This document shows positions 51,291-62,768 of a DNA stretch of 64,000 bases, piece by piece (within the stretch, counting starts at the first letter, position 1; each line of letters starts with the position of its first letter). The translations under genes and the position numbers were made by a program. The stretch is from Sinonovacula constricta (Eukaryota > Mollusca > Bivalvia > Cardiida > Solecurtidae): positions 74,145,635 to 74,209,634 of the forward strand of contig CM017556.1 in NCBI GenBank assembly GCA_007844125.1, in the 5' to 3' direction. The notes beneath the pieces were generated by a model. It ran no database searches. It saw only the letters and a program-made list of their open reading frames with translations, and had not been told where the DNA came from.

Positions 51291-53498
51291 AGCGCATACC
51301 GCCAAATTGCCCGTCAGTAGCCCCATGATTTCAACGAAACTTGTACTTCCGGTAAAAATGGACCAGACCATTACTTTGCATAGGAGTTTAGAATTTTCGC
51401 TTTATTTTAATTCTACATGGTTTTCGATTTTTTCCGACACCAAAAGATCAGGATCCGATGCTTAAGCATAGTAACAGACTGTTGTTAGGAGAAAAAGTGT
51501 CCAGTGTCCAGTGTCACAGGTCCTACATTCGGTCGGTATTATAGTGTAACCACCCTTGTCAGGGTGCGGATAGAGTAGTTAAAACTGTAAAACTTTGTTA
51601 TATAAACAGTGAACTAACACGCCTTTCTTCCATCCTATTATGTATTACTGTGTAATAGTTATGTTTTCTGATCTATATGCATGTATTACGTGATATTGAG
51701 ACCCTTCGTATACAGAAACAAATTCTGCATCAGCGACAAAGGAAATTAATGAGGCTCTCGTCGATCATGTTGTAGCACGTTGTTGTATTTGTAATATGGA
51801 AATAATTTATAACTTAAAAACTATCGTTACATGTTAATTTAAATAAACGATAGAAACAACCATCAAAGGACACAGAAGGAGAGTAGAGAGTAAAAATTAG
51901 GAAGACAAATCAAAATAGATTTTAATTATATTATTGTCATGTATGTAAAAATGTTATCTGTGTACATGTAATATTCACTTATTTGACGGGTGTGTTATCC
52001 TTGTCTTTATTAATTGCAGTGGATAATAATGTTTACAATACATATTCGAGAAACGGGACCATCTGACTCATTTTACCACAGGAAAGAATGTAACTATCGA
52101 CCTGAATACGGTATTCATACGCGCATCGATAGGGGCTATATATACATTTGTAGTTTCATTAATGTTGCATTTTAAAGTCACGCGTGTGTCTAATGTATAA
52201 ATGCTTGATAAATTGAGGCAAACATTTGAAAATGTTTGTTCAAATGGACTTTAAATCGAATTTTGAAAAAACGTAGAATTAATTTTGTCTCGTTGTCGAC
52301 ATTTGTCTTAAATAGTTAGGTCGGACGGTTTCTTTGTAAAGCAGTCTCTTTGTATTCGCTGCTTATGCTATGCAGGGATACACAAACTATCTCTTCTTTC
52401 ACTTTTATTTATTACAGCCAGCCACATTCGAAAATGTTTTCAGTAATTAAAATCACCTTAATGGATCCGAATGTTAAACATTTGTCAAATGTCACAGCAT
52501 GAGTAAACAGAGTTTTCTATGCACTTATTAGATTAAGTTTCATTTTAAAGAAAAATAAAAAGTTGCCAGCTGAAATTGGTAATTTCAACGCAGGACGGAA
52601 ACTATAGTGAACTTAAATATTTTGCACCTACTTTATAGCGATTTTTAACCTTTTCCTCTTTTGGAATTATATTATATATTATTTGATGACGCCATTACGG
52701 TCATTTGACGGAAATTTCCGAAACAACTACTTAATTAATAATGTAATTAATATGCAAAATATGAGCTTACAATCATTATAAACAAACATGTTACAAAATA
52801 TACTATGGTTTCAATTTAAAAATAGAATAATTTAAATTAAAGGTGAGCTTGATATTTTAAATATTCTTTTTGAAAATGCAACATATTGTTACACTTAAGG
52901 TACATGAACCAAATGGTGGTTATTCGTTTACCGTTACACATTGTGGATTTACACGAATGTCGCACTGCAAGCAGGCCGCATACCGTTTTGCCGGTGCCGT
53001 TCTGCTGCCGTACATATGGATTCCAACCTTTTATTTCTTAACATGTTAAGAAAAGTCAAAATAATGAGACCCCGATTTTTCACGCAGGGAGCGTAAGGGT
53101 GGCATTTGAAAGGGCGGCCGTTTAAACATGTAATTTTCCAAATTAAAAAAATATTTCGGAAAAAAAGGTGTCATTCGATGTGAATAGTAAGACAATTATT
53201 TAAAATGCTATCACTGCAGGCACTATAGTATTCACTTCTTCGGAAAGGTAGTCACATTATTAGACAGTTGCAACAATTGTGTCGCCAATATTATTTTGTG
53301 TAAGATAACCGCCCCTTCTTTTTAAACTACACGGCCATTTTTTAAATTTAATATTTAAAAGGTAAAAGGTCAAATCAGAGTAGCACAGCGAAACGTAACC
53401 GGTGTGAGGATTGGAGCGAGAGATGTTGTTACCGACTACATCACATGCGCAACGTTTCGATGCATGGTGTATTTCTACACGCTCTAGATCACAGGGGG
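51291..53498. other. Gene-free DNA
   Basis: No supported exon or element. A C/G-richer patch near 52960-53020 has no matching feature elsewhere in the window. Confidence 0.45.
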
Positions 53499-53565
53499 CT
53501 GACGAAGCGTCACAGGTCGTGGTTCTCATCGAAGTCATGTAGTTGTTAGTAATCGAAAACTACCA
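53499..53565 (+). repeat. Left arm of a long-distance inverted repeat
   Basis: TGACGAAGCGTCACAG and TTCTCATCGAAGTCATGTAG recur in inverse orientation at 60204-60268, 6.7 kb away, with a few differences. R1b and its inserted element lie between the arms. Confidence 0.75.
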
Positions 53566-53904
53566 CCATGACCACCACGTCGCAGAAGTAGGACGAAAGA
53601 TCAGTTCATTGTTTATTTTGCAAGATTTTCATTCAAACTGTTAATAATTAACAATATTTATGTCTGATAGCGCTATTGTGCAATATTACCCGTTGCTTTA
53701 GTGAAAAAATAAAGAGTTTGCTGTAATTTAGTGCGCTGAAACTTTTTATTTATATAACATTTCGTATCCTCTCACCTCAATTCCGTCTTCACATGAACAG
53801 TATGCTTCATCCTTTTATTATTCTCTGGTCATGTTTGTTCTTGATTCAAAAAGTTAATTTCACTTTTAATCAACTGTTTTGCGTAGTTTTTCTAATCAAA
53901 ATAA

Positions 53905-54157
53905 TACCCCTTTCTTTTCTAAACACAAGGTGGACATTATTTTTCAACGACGTAACTACTTTCGTCATAACTTATCAAAGAAAACATCAGCGCTTGGACA
54001 TTTTGTATTCAAACAGATCGGTTTTATTTCATTGCTTGCATTTGAGAAACCCACCAGGAAGTGCGAGGTTAGGGCTCTGTAAAACCGGTTTAAGCACCCC
54101 AGTCGGTCCATATTGCCGTCTGACCGTTCCAAGGCGGTAACTGTCGGGTTTGTTCTT
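53905..54157 (+). repeat. Repeat R1, copy b, left half
   Basis: Matches R1c closely (CATCAGCGCTTGGACATTT, GGGCTCTGTAAAACCGGTTT, GTTCCAAGGCGGTAACTGTC) and stops abruptly at GGGTTTGTTCTT, exactly where the TAGGCTAATCAAT terminus begins. Confidence 0.8.
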
Positions 54158-55345
54158 TAGGCTAATCAATTTACACTGAATTTGAGGTTAACCTATAACT
54201 AATTGCAAAAGTTTTAAAAACTGGATTTTCTGAAACTAGTATGTATGTAAGTTTACCCAGAAAAAGTCCTGAACTTTTGCAGTTGCATTAGCTGAGAAAA
54301 TGTGGCCCAAATGTACATGGTATCTGAGATTTTATGAAAAAGCTATAGAATCAAGGATTCCTTTGCAGATCAATATTTATTGATAAGATAATAAGATTGC
54401 ATGTTTGTATTATTGTCAAATAATAAAACAAAGAATATAATAACAGTGTCAACCAATTATAATGCAGTTTATTTGTGAAAACTGACTTTTTTAAATACAA
54501 ATCCGGGTAAAAACTAATTACCCCACCCACTAGTGCATTTAACACTTTTAGTACAATACAACTATATTTTTTCTGATATTTCTACATAATTTAGGGGGAT
54601 TATCAGTAGATATTTAAAAAAAAATGCGATAGGCAATAAGAACATCATATTTACATAATGCAATTAAATACACAGTTTCTTGTTACTTATATCCATACAT
54701 TAAAAGGTACATATTTATACACTGTAAGTAGGTGATTAACGGCTGCGTTCCAGGTATTGAAGTTTTTTTATCATTAGTGTGTAATATGAAATGTGCCACC
54801 TTTTTATACATAGTTTGACTAGTGTAAACATAAGCTAATATCAAACATTACAAGCATTTATTTACACATGTAAAACAACATATGGTTAATATATTATTAG
54901 AATTGTACAGTACACACAATTAAGTGTAATACATGTATATTTTTAAGTAACAAAGCTTTTTTGAAAATCTCCATGTCATCAGAAACTGTTATTGTTTTGT
55001 TTGCTATATACATGTATGTATATTTTATGCAGTAAAACATTAATTGAGTTAACTTATGCTTAAAACATGCAGTTATTAATGAAATCAAATCAACACAATA
55101 AACCACTTCCGTGGGTCTACTTGAAGAAGACCAAATCAGATGAGCAAACAATGCTTGTGTTTAACAATATTTAACAATATTCAACAATATTTGACAATTT
55201 ATGGTCTATACATACATACTTTTTGTAAGCAGAGCTAGTATGACATATACTCTAACATGTGTTCATCTTCATATGATAGAGTGACATAAGCATTATATAT
55301 ACAGAGATACACACACGCATACTCAAAAAAAAAGACATTGTACCT

Positions 55346-58070
55346 CTGTTCAATTTTTTAGCATCATCTACAATTTCTTGTAAGTCAGAAAGAGCCCTGG
55401 ATTTTGAGCAAGACACCCCTTTAAACTCTTTGCATGCTCTATAACAATCTAGGCCATGCCTTCGTCTAAAGGGTTAAAGGCTCTGTTCCCCATCCACACC
55501 TGGATTTGGTAAAATGCTCTAAGACTGTGTTGTGCTGTCGCATCTGATGTTGGTGGCAGTGGCTGAACTTGAACGGAGCTGCTGTTGGTGATAACCTTCC
55601 AGGTAACGTTCTTGTAGCGCAGTCGATTAAAATTCTCAGCATCAGACCCATCATATACAGCTAACATCAGTGATTCACCACAATTGCTCTATTGAACTAG
55701 AGGTTGTATCAGCCAGAAATTTCTCCCAAAAGCCACGAAAATATGTTTTTGGAAGAGTTTGAGCACAGATGGTTTGTCAATTCCAAATATCCTCGATGTT
55801 GTATCATATCCTGTAAAGGCATGCAGTAATTGAAGGCTGTGACAGAGTGTAGTCCCTAGTGATGTTTGTGTGTCCCATATCTTTATGGTCTGTGTTGATT
55901 TTGAATCAGATCTATATTGAATTTGTTCTAAATCTGCGGTGTGGTGGTGAAGTAGAAGTACCAACAAATCCGTGTCTTCACCTATCACTGTTGTGGGGTT
56001 TTATATTGCAAGATTTATTGCTGTATCAACAATCGTTGTGTCAGCATCTCTTTGTGCATGCAAGACATTAATGCCATCATAAGCCATCATTAGTCAAGCA
56101 TGTCAATGAAAGCCTGTTGTTTTTCCTGGTTGTTGAGGTAGACTTCTTTCTTCGTGCGCAGAGGTGTATCAGTTGAAACTCTTACATTTGACCTACTTTC
56201 CCCTTGGTTCGCCGAAATGAGCCACATCTTTGGTATCAGGTCCACTTTTGCAGCCGTCAAAAACTACTGTAGTGAGATTTTGGTATCTCTGCTTTAAAAG
56301 GCAAGAGTAGCTTTGACATATGTCATAAAATGTGTTTCCAACTTTCCATGGAAGTCTATGAAGAAGCGATGCTCTATCAACAACAACCGTATGGGATAGT
56401 GCCACATTGGTGGGTGTTCATTATTCAAATCTGCACTGCTTCCAGATTGCATTAGCAAGTGTCGACTTCTGAGTCTCCCTTGGAAAACCATTCTTGTCGA
56501 AAAGAGATGATGGTACACTGGATAGCTCAAACTGGAAAACAGAAGATATTTCCTTAATATACCTGTCAGCAGCTGTTGTAAGACGCTAGAACAATAGCTG
56601 GGTGTCAATATGCATGCCTTCCCCATCTAATTTCACAAGTGACCTTTCGTTTATTGGAACTGTGTGCAATGAACGTTTGAAGGTATACTTTTGTTGGGGT
56701 GTACAAGTCATTCCCCGAACTATAGCTTCTCCAATGGCCTGAGCACGATCAACATTTGCAGAATCGTCAGCGGTGACGCCACTTTCAATGCTTCTCAGTT
56801 TTGTTTCTGCGGAATCAAAAGGGTTTCTTTCACAAAGAAATGTCATCATAGTTGTCATATCCTTTGAGTCTCTGGAAACTCTTGACTTTGTGTTTTTTTG
56901 TGCTGCTCACTTGTTTTGTACACCGTCTGACTGAATTCCTGCATAGCTGAATTCATTTGCAGACATATTGGAATGGATAGTAGCCACTTAGTTCTCTGAC
57001 TTTCTGACAATCCTCTGCCTCTTGTCAATCCTCCTGTAGACTTCAACGACCTCATTAAGACTTGTTCTATAACAAGATCTGTGGATAGACCGGACCAGTT
57101 ATGCTCCACTCCACTCTTGAAAGCAGTGTACACTTCTGGGTGTGTCTCAGATAATGGCAACATGTTTTGCAAATAGATGTATGCACTTTTGAGGTAGAGG
57201 TTATGACCTGATTAGGCAAAGAATGGGTATATTCTTTGTAAGCTTTCCAGATGCAATGACAAGTCACCAGTTCGTTTAGCTTGAATCAAGCGTTGTAGTA
57301 AGGAAACCATATCTATGTACTGTAACCATAAGCATCCTGTGCGATTGTTTACCATCTTCACTCGTTCAGCTTCACAAAGGAGAACGATGTTTTGTAGGCC
57401 TTGAGTCTTGATCACATCATTTGCAGTCTGAAGCCCCTTTTCAAGATTGTCATACACCAATGCAAGGCTTTGCAAATCTTCTTTCTTCATGTAACTGTCT
57501 GAACATTGGTATTGGTCTGAGGTTTGGTGCAATAGCTCCATGTCTGTAGTGTCTGCGAGGCCACCAGTGTTGTTGTTGCAATCAGTTCTGCGAAGTTGAG
57601 TTCCTTCTAGATGAAGAACTGTAAGGACATTGTTTACTAGAATGTGTCCGCGAATTGCACGTTGAACAGCCTCCCCCGAAAGAATGTGCGTCACAGAGTT
57701 TCTGGCATATATGGTTTCCAAGAGCTCCTTCAGTCCTGATCCAGACATAAGTTGACCTATGCAACCCAGAAACGCATTTCAGTGTGAAATGCTATGTTCT
57801 TCAGTAAACTCTGCGAGGTCTGTGTTAACACTATATCTGATGCTTCTAAAATAGTGGCTAGTCAAATACAGTTGACATCACATGCGTTAAGGTCAATCGT
57901 GGGTAAGAACGTAAAAGTAGACTTCTTAGAAAGTGAGTCAGCACATTGGTCAAATGTCTGTATGAAACCTGACCAAATTGGTCTTTGTGAACGTAATGGC
58001 CATACTATCTTGCAAAACATGTCCAAAGGTCTTTGCAATTGTAAAATTAAACATTTGATACCTTTTTACC
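55346..58070 (-). pseudogene. Relic of a large PIN/FEN-like (XPG-type) nuclease protein
   Basis: Segments in order: about 57750-58070 (VHKDQIWSGFIQTFDQCADS, KNIAFHTEMRFWV); 57212-57748 (MSGSGLKELLETIYARNSVT); 56855-57172 (LTRGRGLSESQRTKWLLS); 56586-56858 (SGVTADDSANVDRAQAIGE); 56193-56405 (VVVDRASLLHRLPWK, VVFDGCKSGPDTKD); 55990-56190 (DADTTIVDTAI); 55689-55988 (GEDTDLLVLLLHH, GYDTTSRIFGIDK); 55346-55667 (LPPTSDATAQHSLRAF, then CYRACKEFKGVSC before a donor-like AG|GTACAA). The acidic motifs VVFDG, DADT, GEDTDLL and GYDTTS fit a PIN/FEN nuclease core. Multi-copy relatives, some with a cysteine-rich CXC tail, occur in marine invertebrates to my knowledge. Several stops and frameshifts make this copy inactive. 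Confidence 0.8.
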
Positions 58071-58242
58071 ATGAAATCAAAACAAACACTCTCTGGGGTT
58101 TTTTTAGATGTGAGAAAAAAAGTTACAAAAAGTATTGAAATTATAATAATTTTGACCTGAATGAGCTTCCATAGACAAAAAAACAAAACAACAACCGAAC
58201 ATAACATGATGTTGTAAGTGAATTTTATTTCCTTTTATTTCA

Positions 58243-58281
58243 CGAACTTTTTTTTAAAAAAAAAAAAAAGAAAAAAAAAAT
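58243..58281. repeat. Poly-T/poly-A tract
   Basis: A T run followed by a long A run with one G, inside the right part of the 4.66-kb element. Confidence 0.9.
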
Positions 58282-58813
58282 ACACAAAAAATAGCTGAAT
58301 ATATGTGCTTGCATGCTAACTACATTATTTTATCGAATTTATTGCTTTATTAATATATTTCATTTGTAATGATGCAAGCGGAAACAATTTGTCGATGGCG
58401 ATTTATTTTTTAAGTTATTCGTCGAAAAAATCGTAAAATCACGACAATAACTATTGAATATGGTGTAAAGTGAATTAAATTTCAATTAAACACTCTGTTT
58501 CTTACTTCAAACGTTATACAGTTTTCAACACGAAGATGGTTTACGGAGAAGAGAAATTGTAGGGGGCCCCGCCATTGTTAATTTATGTGACGTCATATCA
58601 GAGCGCGTGAGATTTACTGGTATGGAGGCGCAGTCTGCCATAGGCTCAAAATGTCAACTTTCGCAATTTTCAACCACCTATATCTTTTTTTATTGCACAA
58701 GTAAAATTTCGGGACTTTTTATGGTAACTACTTAGGAATATATTCTTCCACCCGACGTAGATAAAAATTCTTTTGCAATTAGTTCTACGTCAACCTTTTC
58801 ATTGATTAGCCTA

Positions 58814-58990
58814 CTTCTCGTTAATTGACTCATCACAGATTTGTTCTTACTTTTCACTTGGATTGCATGTTAAATACCTTTGTCCTGTGCCTTTCCAGAG
58901 TTTGGTATATGGTGCACTGCTCATAGGACTTGTCAAATATTCTTTTTCAACATTTCATGACAATTCTCTACCGCTGTGGCACAGGCAATT
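58814..58990 (+). repeat. Repeat R1, copy b, right half
   Basis: Resumes with CTTCTCGTTAATTGACTCAT, then ACAGATTTGTTCTTAC and AATACCTTTGTCCTGTGCCTT, colinear with R1a and R1c downstream of the insertion point. Confidence 0.8.
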
Positions 58991-60203
58991 GTGTGTACGT
59001 AGCCTTTTATATGATAACAGGACTTTCCCCTCATCAAAGTGTGAATGTTGTTCAACGAAGTCATTTTATGTATGTGTTACTCACAGAGAGTGTGAGTGTT
59101 TCTCCCCGAAGTCTAAAGGAGATTTTTCTATAAATTTTAAGATTTTGTTTTAGTTGACGCAATTGATGCAACTGCTTCTAAGTTTGAATGAATGGTCCTA
59201 GGGTTACTTCAGTCAATTGCATAACGTTTTCTTTCCTCTTTCAGTATGTCTTTATTTGGACAAACAAAGTTCAACATTGATATATCGGACTTTTTCATGT
59301 CTTTACATTTAAGCTCGCCATGTTCTTGCACCTTGAAAAGGCCTTATATGCTCCCAGAAATCTCAAAAATTTGGATTTAAATAAAGACTGTCCGACTGTC
59401 CAAAACTGTTTTACTAACGGTGTATATCTTATCTGACGCACGTCAGTTAGTTTTAAAAATTTACGACATCTTAAAACAGCGGAGCTGCGATGTGATTTGC
59501 AGTGAAGTCGCCAGTGTTCACCATTTCAAAAAAGGTGTCCCATTCTTCGAGACGTTTACAGTCGTGAGATGTGACGGAGGGAAGATTTATCATTTTCATT
59601 TACTTCCCACATGAATGGCACATTCTCTGTTGGATGGGATTTGGCACAGTGCTTTGTACTTCTAATATACCGGCGAACGGGACCCGACAATATGTACACA
59701 CAGCGTGATCCTCATCCTGAAATCGAATTTGACTTCGATGTGTAACATACACAAAAAAAAAAAACGTTGTCTTTGTTGAGCACCAAACACACTCTCTGTG
59801 AGAAACAACTACATTTGGTAGCAGGCAAAATCTCCTAAAATGATTATAACGTAAAATAAATTACATTATAATAAAGACAATTGATATAATAATGTTACTA
59901 GGTCTACTAAGTAATACACTATTCAATTTATTATAAGTACATTGGTACATTTGCAATAAAAGCCACCTAAAAAGAGTCTACACACATCAGATACTTTTTA
60001 GTGTTATTCTTGCATAATTATTTTCACAAGTCAACATAAAAAAGTCTTAACACACAAAAACATTTAGAATGATGTACTCACCATGATTTAACGGAGATCG
60101 TATTTTCCAAAGGTTTACATTCAAAATTAACACATAATAGGTTATAACACATAATAGGTTATCCAAGGCAATTCAAAACACGTTCTGTTCGCATAAACTG
60201 TGT
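58991..60203. other. Mostly gene-free DNA with two weak exon-like frames
   Basis: A cysteine-containing frame at 58863-59153 and a frame at 59420-59614 (QLVLKIYDILKQRSCDVIC) look slightly protein-like. After TTCCTCTTTCAG at 59232-59243 a 45-codon frame begins MSLFGQTKFNIDISDFF. None has a partner exon or recognised domain. Confidence 0.3.
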
Positions 60204-60268
60204 AACTTTTCGATGTGAACCATCTACATGACTTCGATGAGAACTACAATCTGTGACGCTTCGTCAGA
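60204..60268 (-). repeat. Right arm of the long-distance inverted repeat
   Basis: Inverse of 53499-53565: on the minus strand it reads TCTGACGAAGCGTCACAG and TTCTCATCGAAGTCATGTAG. A poly-C/poly-T tract (60271-60297) abuts it. Confidence 0.75.
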
Positions 60269-60769
60269 CCAACCCCCCCCCCCCCCCTTTTTTTTTAGAT
60301 GGTTGTTTAGTTTTCAACTTGATGTCGATTAACTGTTGAATTTTTATCACATGTGCACATGTTTAAACTAATGTAAACATTTGATGATACAATAGTTAAA
60401 ATGTGTGATTCTGCCTTTAGTTTCACATGCTATCATAGAAATACGCTGCGTCAGGATAGATACGGTCTCTTAGTTGGTCTATGTTCCTACTACATGGTCA
60501 TTCGGGTCTTGTGAAGTGATTGTCTAGCTTCCTTGTGCACTGTGTGCAAAACAAAAGAGAAAACGTTTTTGCCTGACAATGGCAGAAATGTTTGGGATTC
60601 GAACCTTCTCCTGCGACCATTTGTCTAGCCAGGTTGTCTGCAATCTTTTCAGAAATGTTAATTTCAGTCACTCTTCACCTCTACAATATGACACTCACAG
60701 GTTGCCTATTTTGAGGATTTGTGCTTGTGCGTTGTAAAATGTTTCGTAATCATCGTTGCTGTGTAGAAC

Positions 60770-61140
60770 GTTCTATTGTCGAAAAGAATATATAAGACAA
60801 AGTACTATGAGCATCGCAACATATACAAACATTTGAAAAGACACATGTATTCACAGGCACGCCAAATGTAAAAGTGAGAACAAATCTGTGATGAGTCATT
60901 TAACAATAAGAGCAAACCCGACAGTTACCGCCTTGGAACGGTCAGTCGGCATTATGGACCGACTGAGGTGCTTAAACCGGTTTTACAGAGCCCTAACCTC
61001 GCACTTCCTGAAGGTTTTCTCAAATGCAAGCAATGAAAAGAAAACCGATCCATTTGAATAAATGTCCAAGCGCTGATGTTTTGTTTGACAAGCCATGACA
61101 AAAGTGATGACGTCATTGAAAAATCAACGTCCCCCATAGC
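60770..61140 (-). repeat. Repeat R1, copy c (unsplit)
   Basis: On the minus strand it runs GCGCTTGGACATTT, GGGCTCTGTAAAACCGGTTT, GTTCCAAGGCGGTAACTGTC, GGGTTTGCTCTTATTGTTAA, ATGACTCATCACAGATTTG. The spacer at about 60900-60915 corresponds to the site where R1b is interrupted, so this copy shows the uninterrupted state. Confidence 0.8.
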
Positions 61141-61150
61141 ACTTATTTAA

Positions 61151-62412
61151 GGTTCTGGACCTGTAACTAACTTCGGTAAACATCGGCACTCGGTATGATC
61201 CGGTTTTATTTGAATAGCAGTCGTCGTAAAGTTTCGTATTTGCTATTTTTAGTAGTTTTTCACCACGTGATATGGATTTTCCATGACGTCATTGGGTTAC
61301 CCATTTCTCAAAAATGAGGGAACCGGGAGCTCGACAGCGTGATCGTCGAGGGCGATATTGTAAAAATAGTGGTTTACCGACAACAAAGACATGTAAAGTT
61401 GAAGTGGATCATAACTATTGTGTTGGTTTCCTGTGTACAGGTGAAAAAATGCACTGTTTCATCTTGTGTTTTGCCTTCGCATGCTAACCGCGAGAGTTAG
61501 CGACATGGTTTGACGCTCGCTGACCTTCGTCTGATATTTTCTCGGGATAGCCAGGATGGACTTTTAAATGTGTTCAGGGGTCAAAATTGTGAGGGACAAC
61601 CAAGTGTCACTAATACCAAAAGAGTGCTTGACTCAGTTATTCCTTAACTGTCGGATTTTTTTTTTACGAAAAACATGTAAAGTGGTTAATTTCAAATATT
61701 TCCCTCAAGCCAGCCAAAATCAGTAAAGAGAAGGTTTCATGTAATAATGCAGAGTTTTACACACATATTTCCATCTCTAATACCAACTGTAGGTGATATT
61801 TTTGTATAAAGGAGTATAATCTGTAATTGACCATTTTGACGTTATTTTTCGCTATAAATTCTCTTGCAGTTTCATTATAGTAACCTTTACAAATTCTTAT
61901 AAATTTTATTAGGAACGGTAAAATGCCTTTAAAATCTCATATTATGGGCAGTTCATATTGCAGAAAATTTTAAAACTAGTTGTATGTGTCTAACTAGCTT
62001 CAAACTTGAGATATTTGCTTTTATAGATAGAGTAAATTTTTAAACACACCCAAAAAACTCGGATTTTTGCTCGGGGGTACATGTATGCAAAGTTACGTAT
62101 TTTTATAAGTATTTGTCCAAAGTGTGATCTTATTATTCTGATTTATCATGACATGATTGTGTAACAGGAAAATTGGTTAAAATTTGAATATAGAACAGTA
62201 GAATTTGAAAAAAAGTACTTTATCATTTTTTGTTCCAGCACAATTTACGGTGTTTTTGAAAATCAAGGGTCACTTTATAAAAATGTACATAACTTGAGTT
62301 ACAAACGGTAAACGTCCTTAAAAATTCACCGTAAGATGTGTTTTATAGTACAGATTCAAGAAACAGTATCATTATAAGGATTGTGGAAGGTCACCATTAC
62401 AGGTCCAGAACC
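61151..62412. mobile_element. TTAA-flanked non-autonomous element, 1.26 kb
   Basis: The left end TTAA-GGTTCTGGACCTGTAA and the right end TTACAGGTCCAGAACC-TTAA are exact inverses for 16 bp. No transposase is visible. TTAA targets point to a piggyBac- or Kolobok-type mover. It abuts the start of R1c. Confidence 0.8.
61314..61487 (+). CDS. Small basic, cysteine-containing frame in the TTAA element
   Basis: A 57-residue frame starts MREPGARQRDRRGRYCKNSG and ends in a cysteine-rich stretch. A donor-like CTGTGTACAG|GTGAAA lies inside it, so it could be a first exon whose remainder was deleted. No recognised domain. Confidence 0.25.
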   Translation: MREPGARQRDRRGRYCKNSGLPTTKTCKVEVDHNYCVGFLCTGEKMHCFILCFAFAC

Positions 62413-62651
62413 TTAAATGTATTCCGTGCCCGTAATGCTGCCGGGTGTTTTCATACAGACTCGCCGCTCTAACTGATGATGACATTGGGTTGTATGGCAA
62501 CATCGTGGAAACTGTTCAGCCGATAATCTCTTTGAATAAGTTGGATGACGTGATGCGGAACAGATGAGAGTTGATTGCACAGAATATATGTATACATGTT
62601 CATTGATGTTGAAATTCTAGTCTGCTTTATGTTTGTTTGGTTGTTTGGTTT

Positions 62652-62768
62652 GTTGGTTGGTTGGTTGGTTTTATTACACTGCACCGACACAAATATGTTC
62701 ATATTGGCGACTTATAGGTGGAGGAAGACCCCTGATTTAAGACTCGAACTCATGCGTTGAGGGGTCTG
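62652..62768 (-). mobile_element. Family B SINE, copy 4 (5'-truncated)
   Basis: The minus strand has GCATGAGTTCGAGTCTTAAA (B box), GGGGTCTTCCTCCACCTATA, GTGTCGGTGCAGTGTAATA, then a CCAA-repeat tail. The A-box half is missing. Confidence 0.75.

Larger units (their letters stand above)
54158..58813 (-). mobile_element. 4.66-kb DNA transposon carrying a PIN/FEN-like nuclease relic
   Basis: The left terminus TAGGCTAATCAAT (54158-54170) is exactly inverted at 58801-58813. A second shared block, AACTAATTGCAAAAG, lies 26 bases inside the left terminus (54197-54211) and 16 bases inside the right (58770-58784). CTT flanks both sides. R1 sequence stops at one end and resumes at the other, while R1a and R1c are uninterrupted. 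The cargo is a minus-strand multi-frame protein relic. A 3-bp duplication with an XPG-type nuclease recalls the Academ superfamily as I remember it; that assignment needs testing. Confidence 0.75.

Noticed and set aside
53793..54140. 115-residue plus-strand protein with a relative at 60952-61137
   Set aside because: Similarity reflects nucleotide identity of repeat R1; R1a breaks the frame and no domain is seen.
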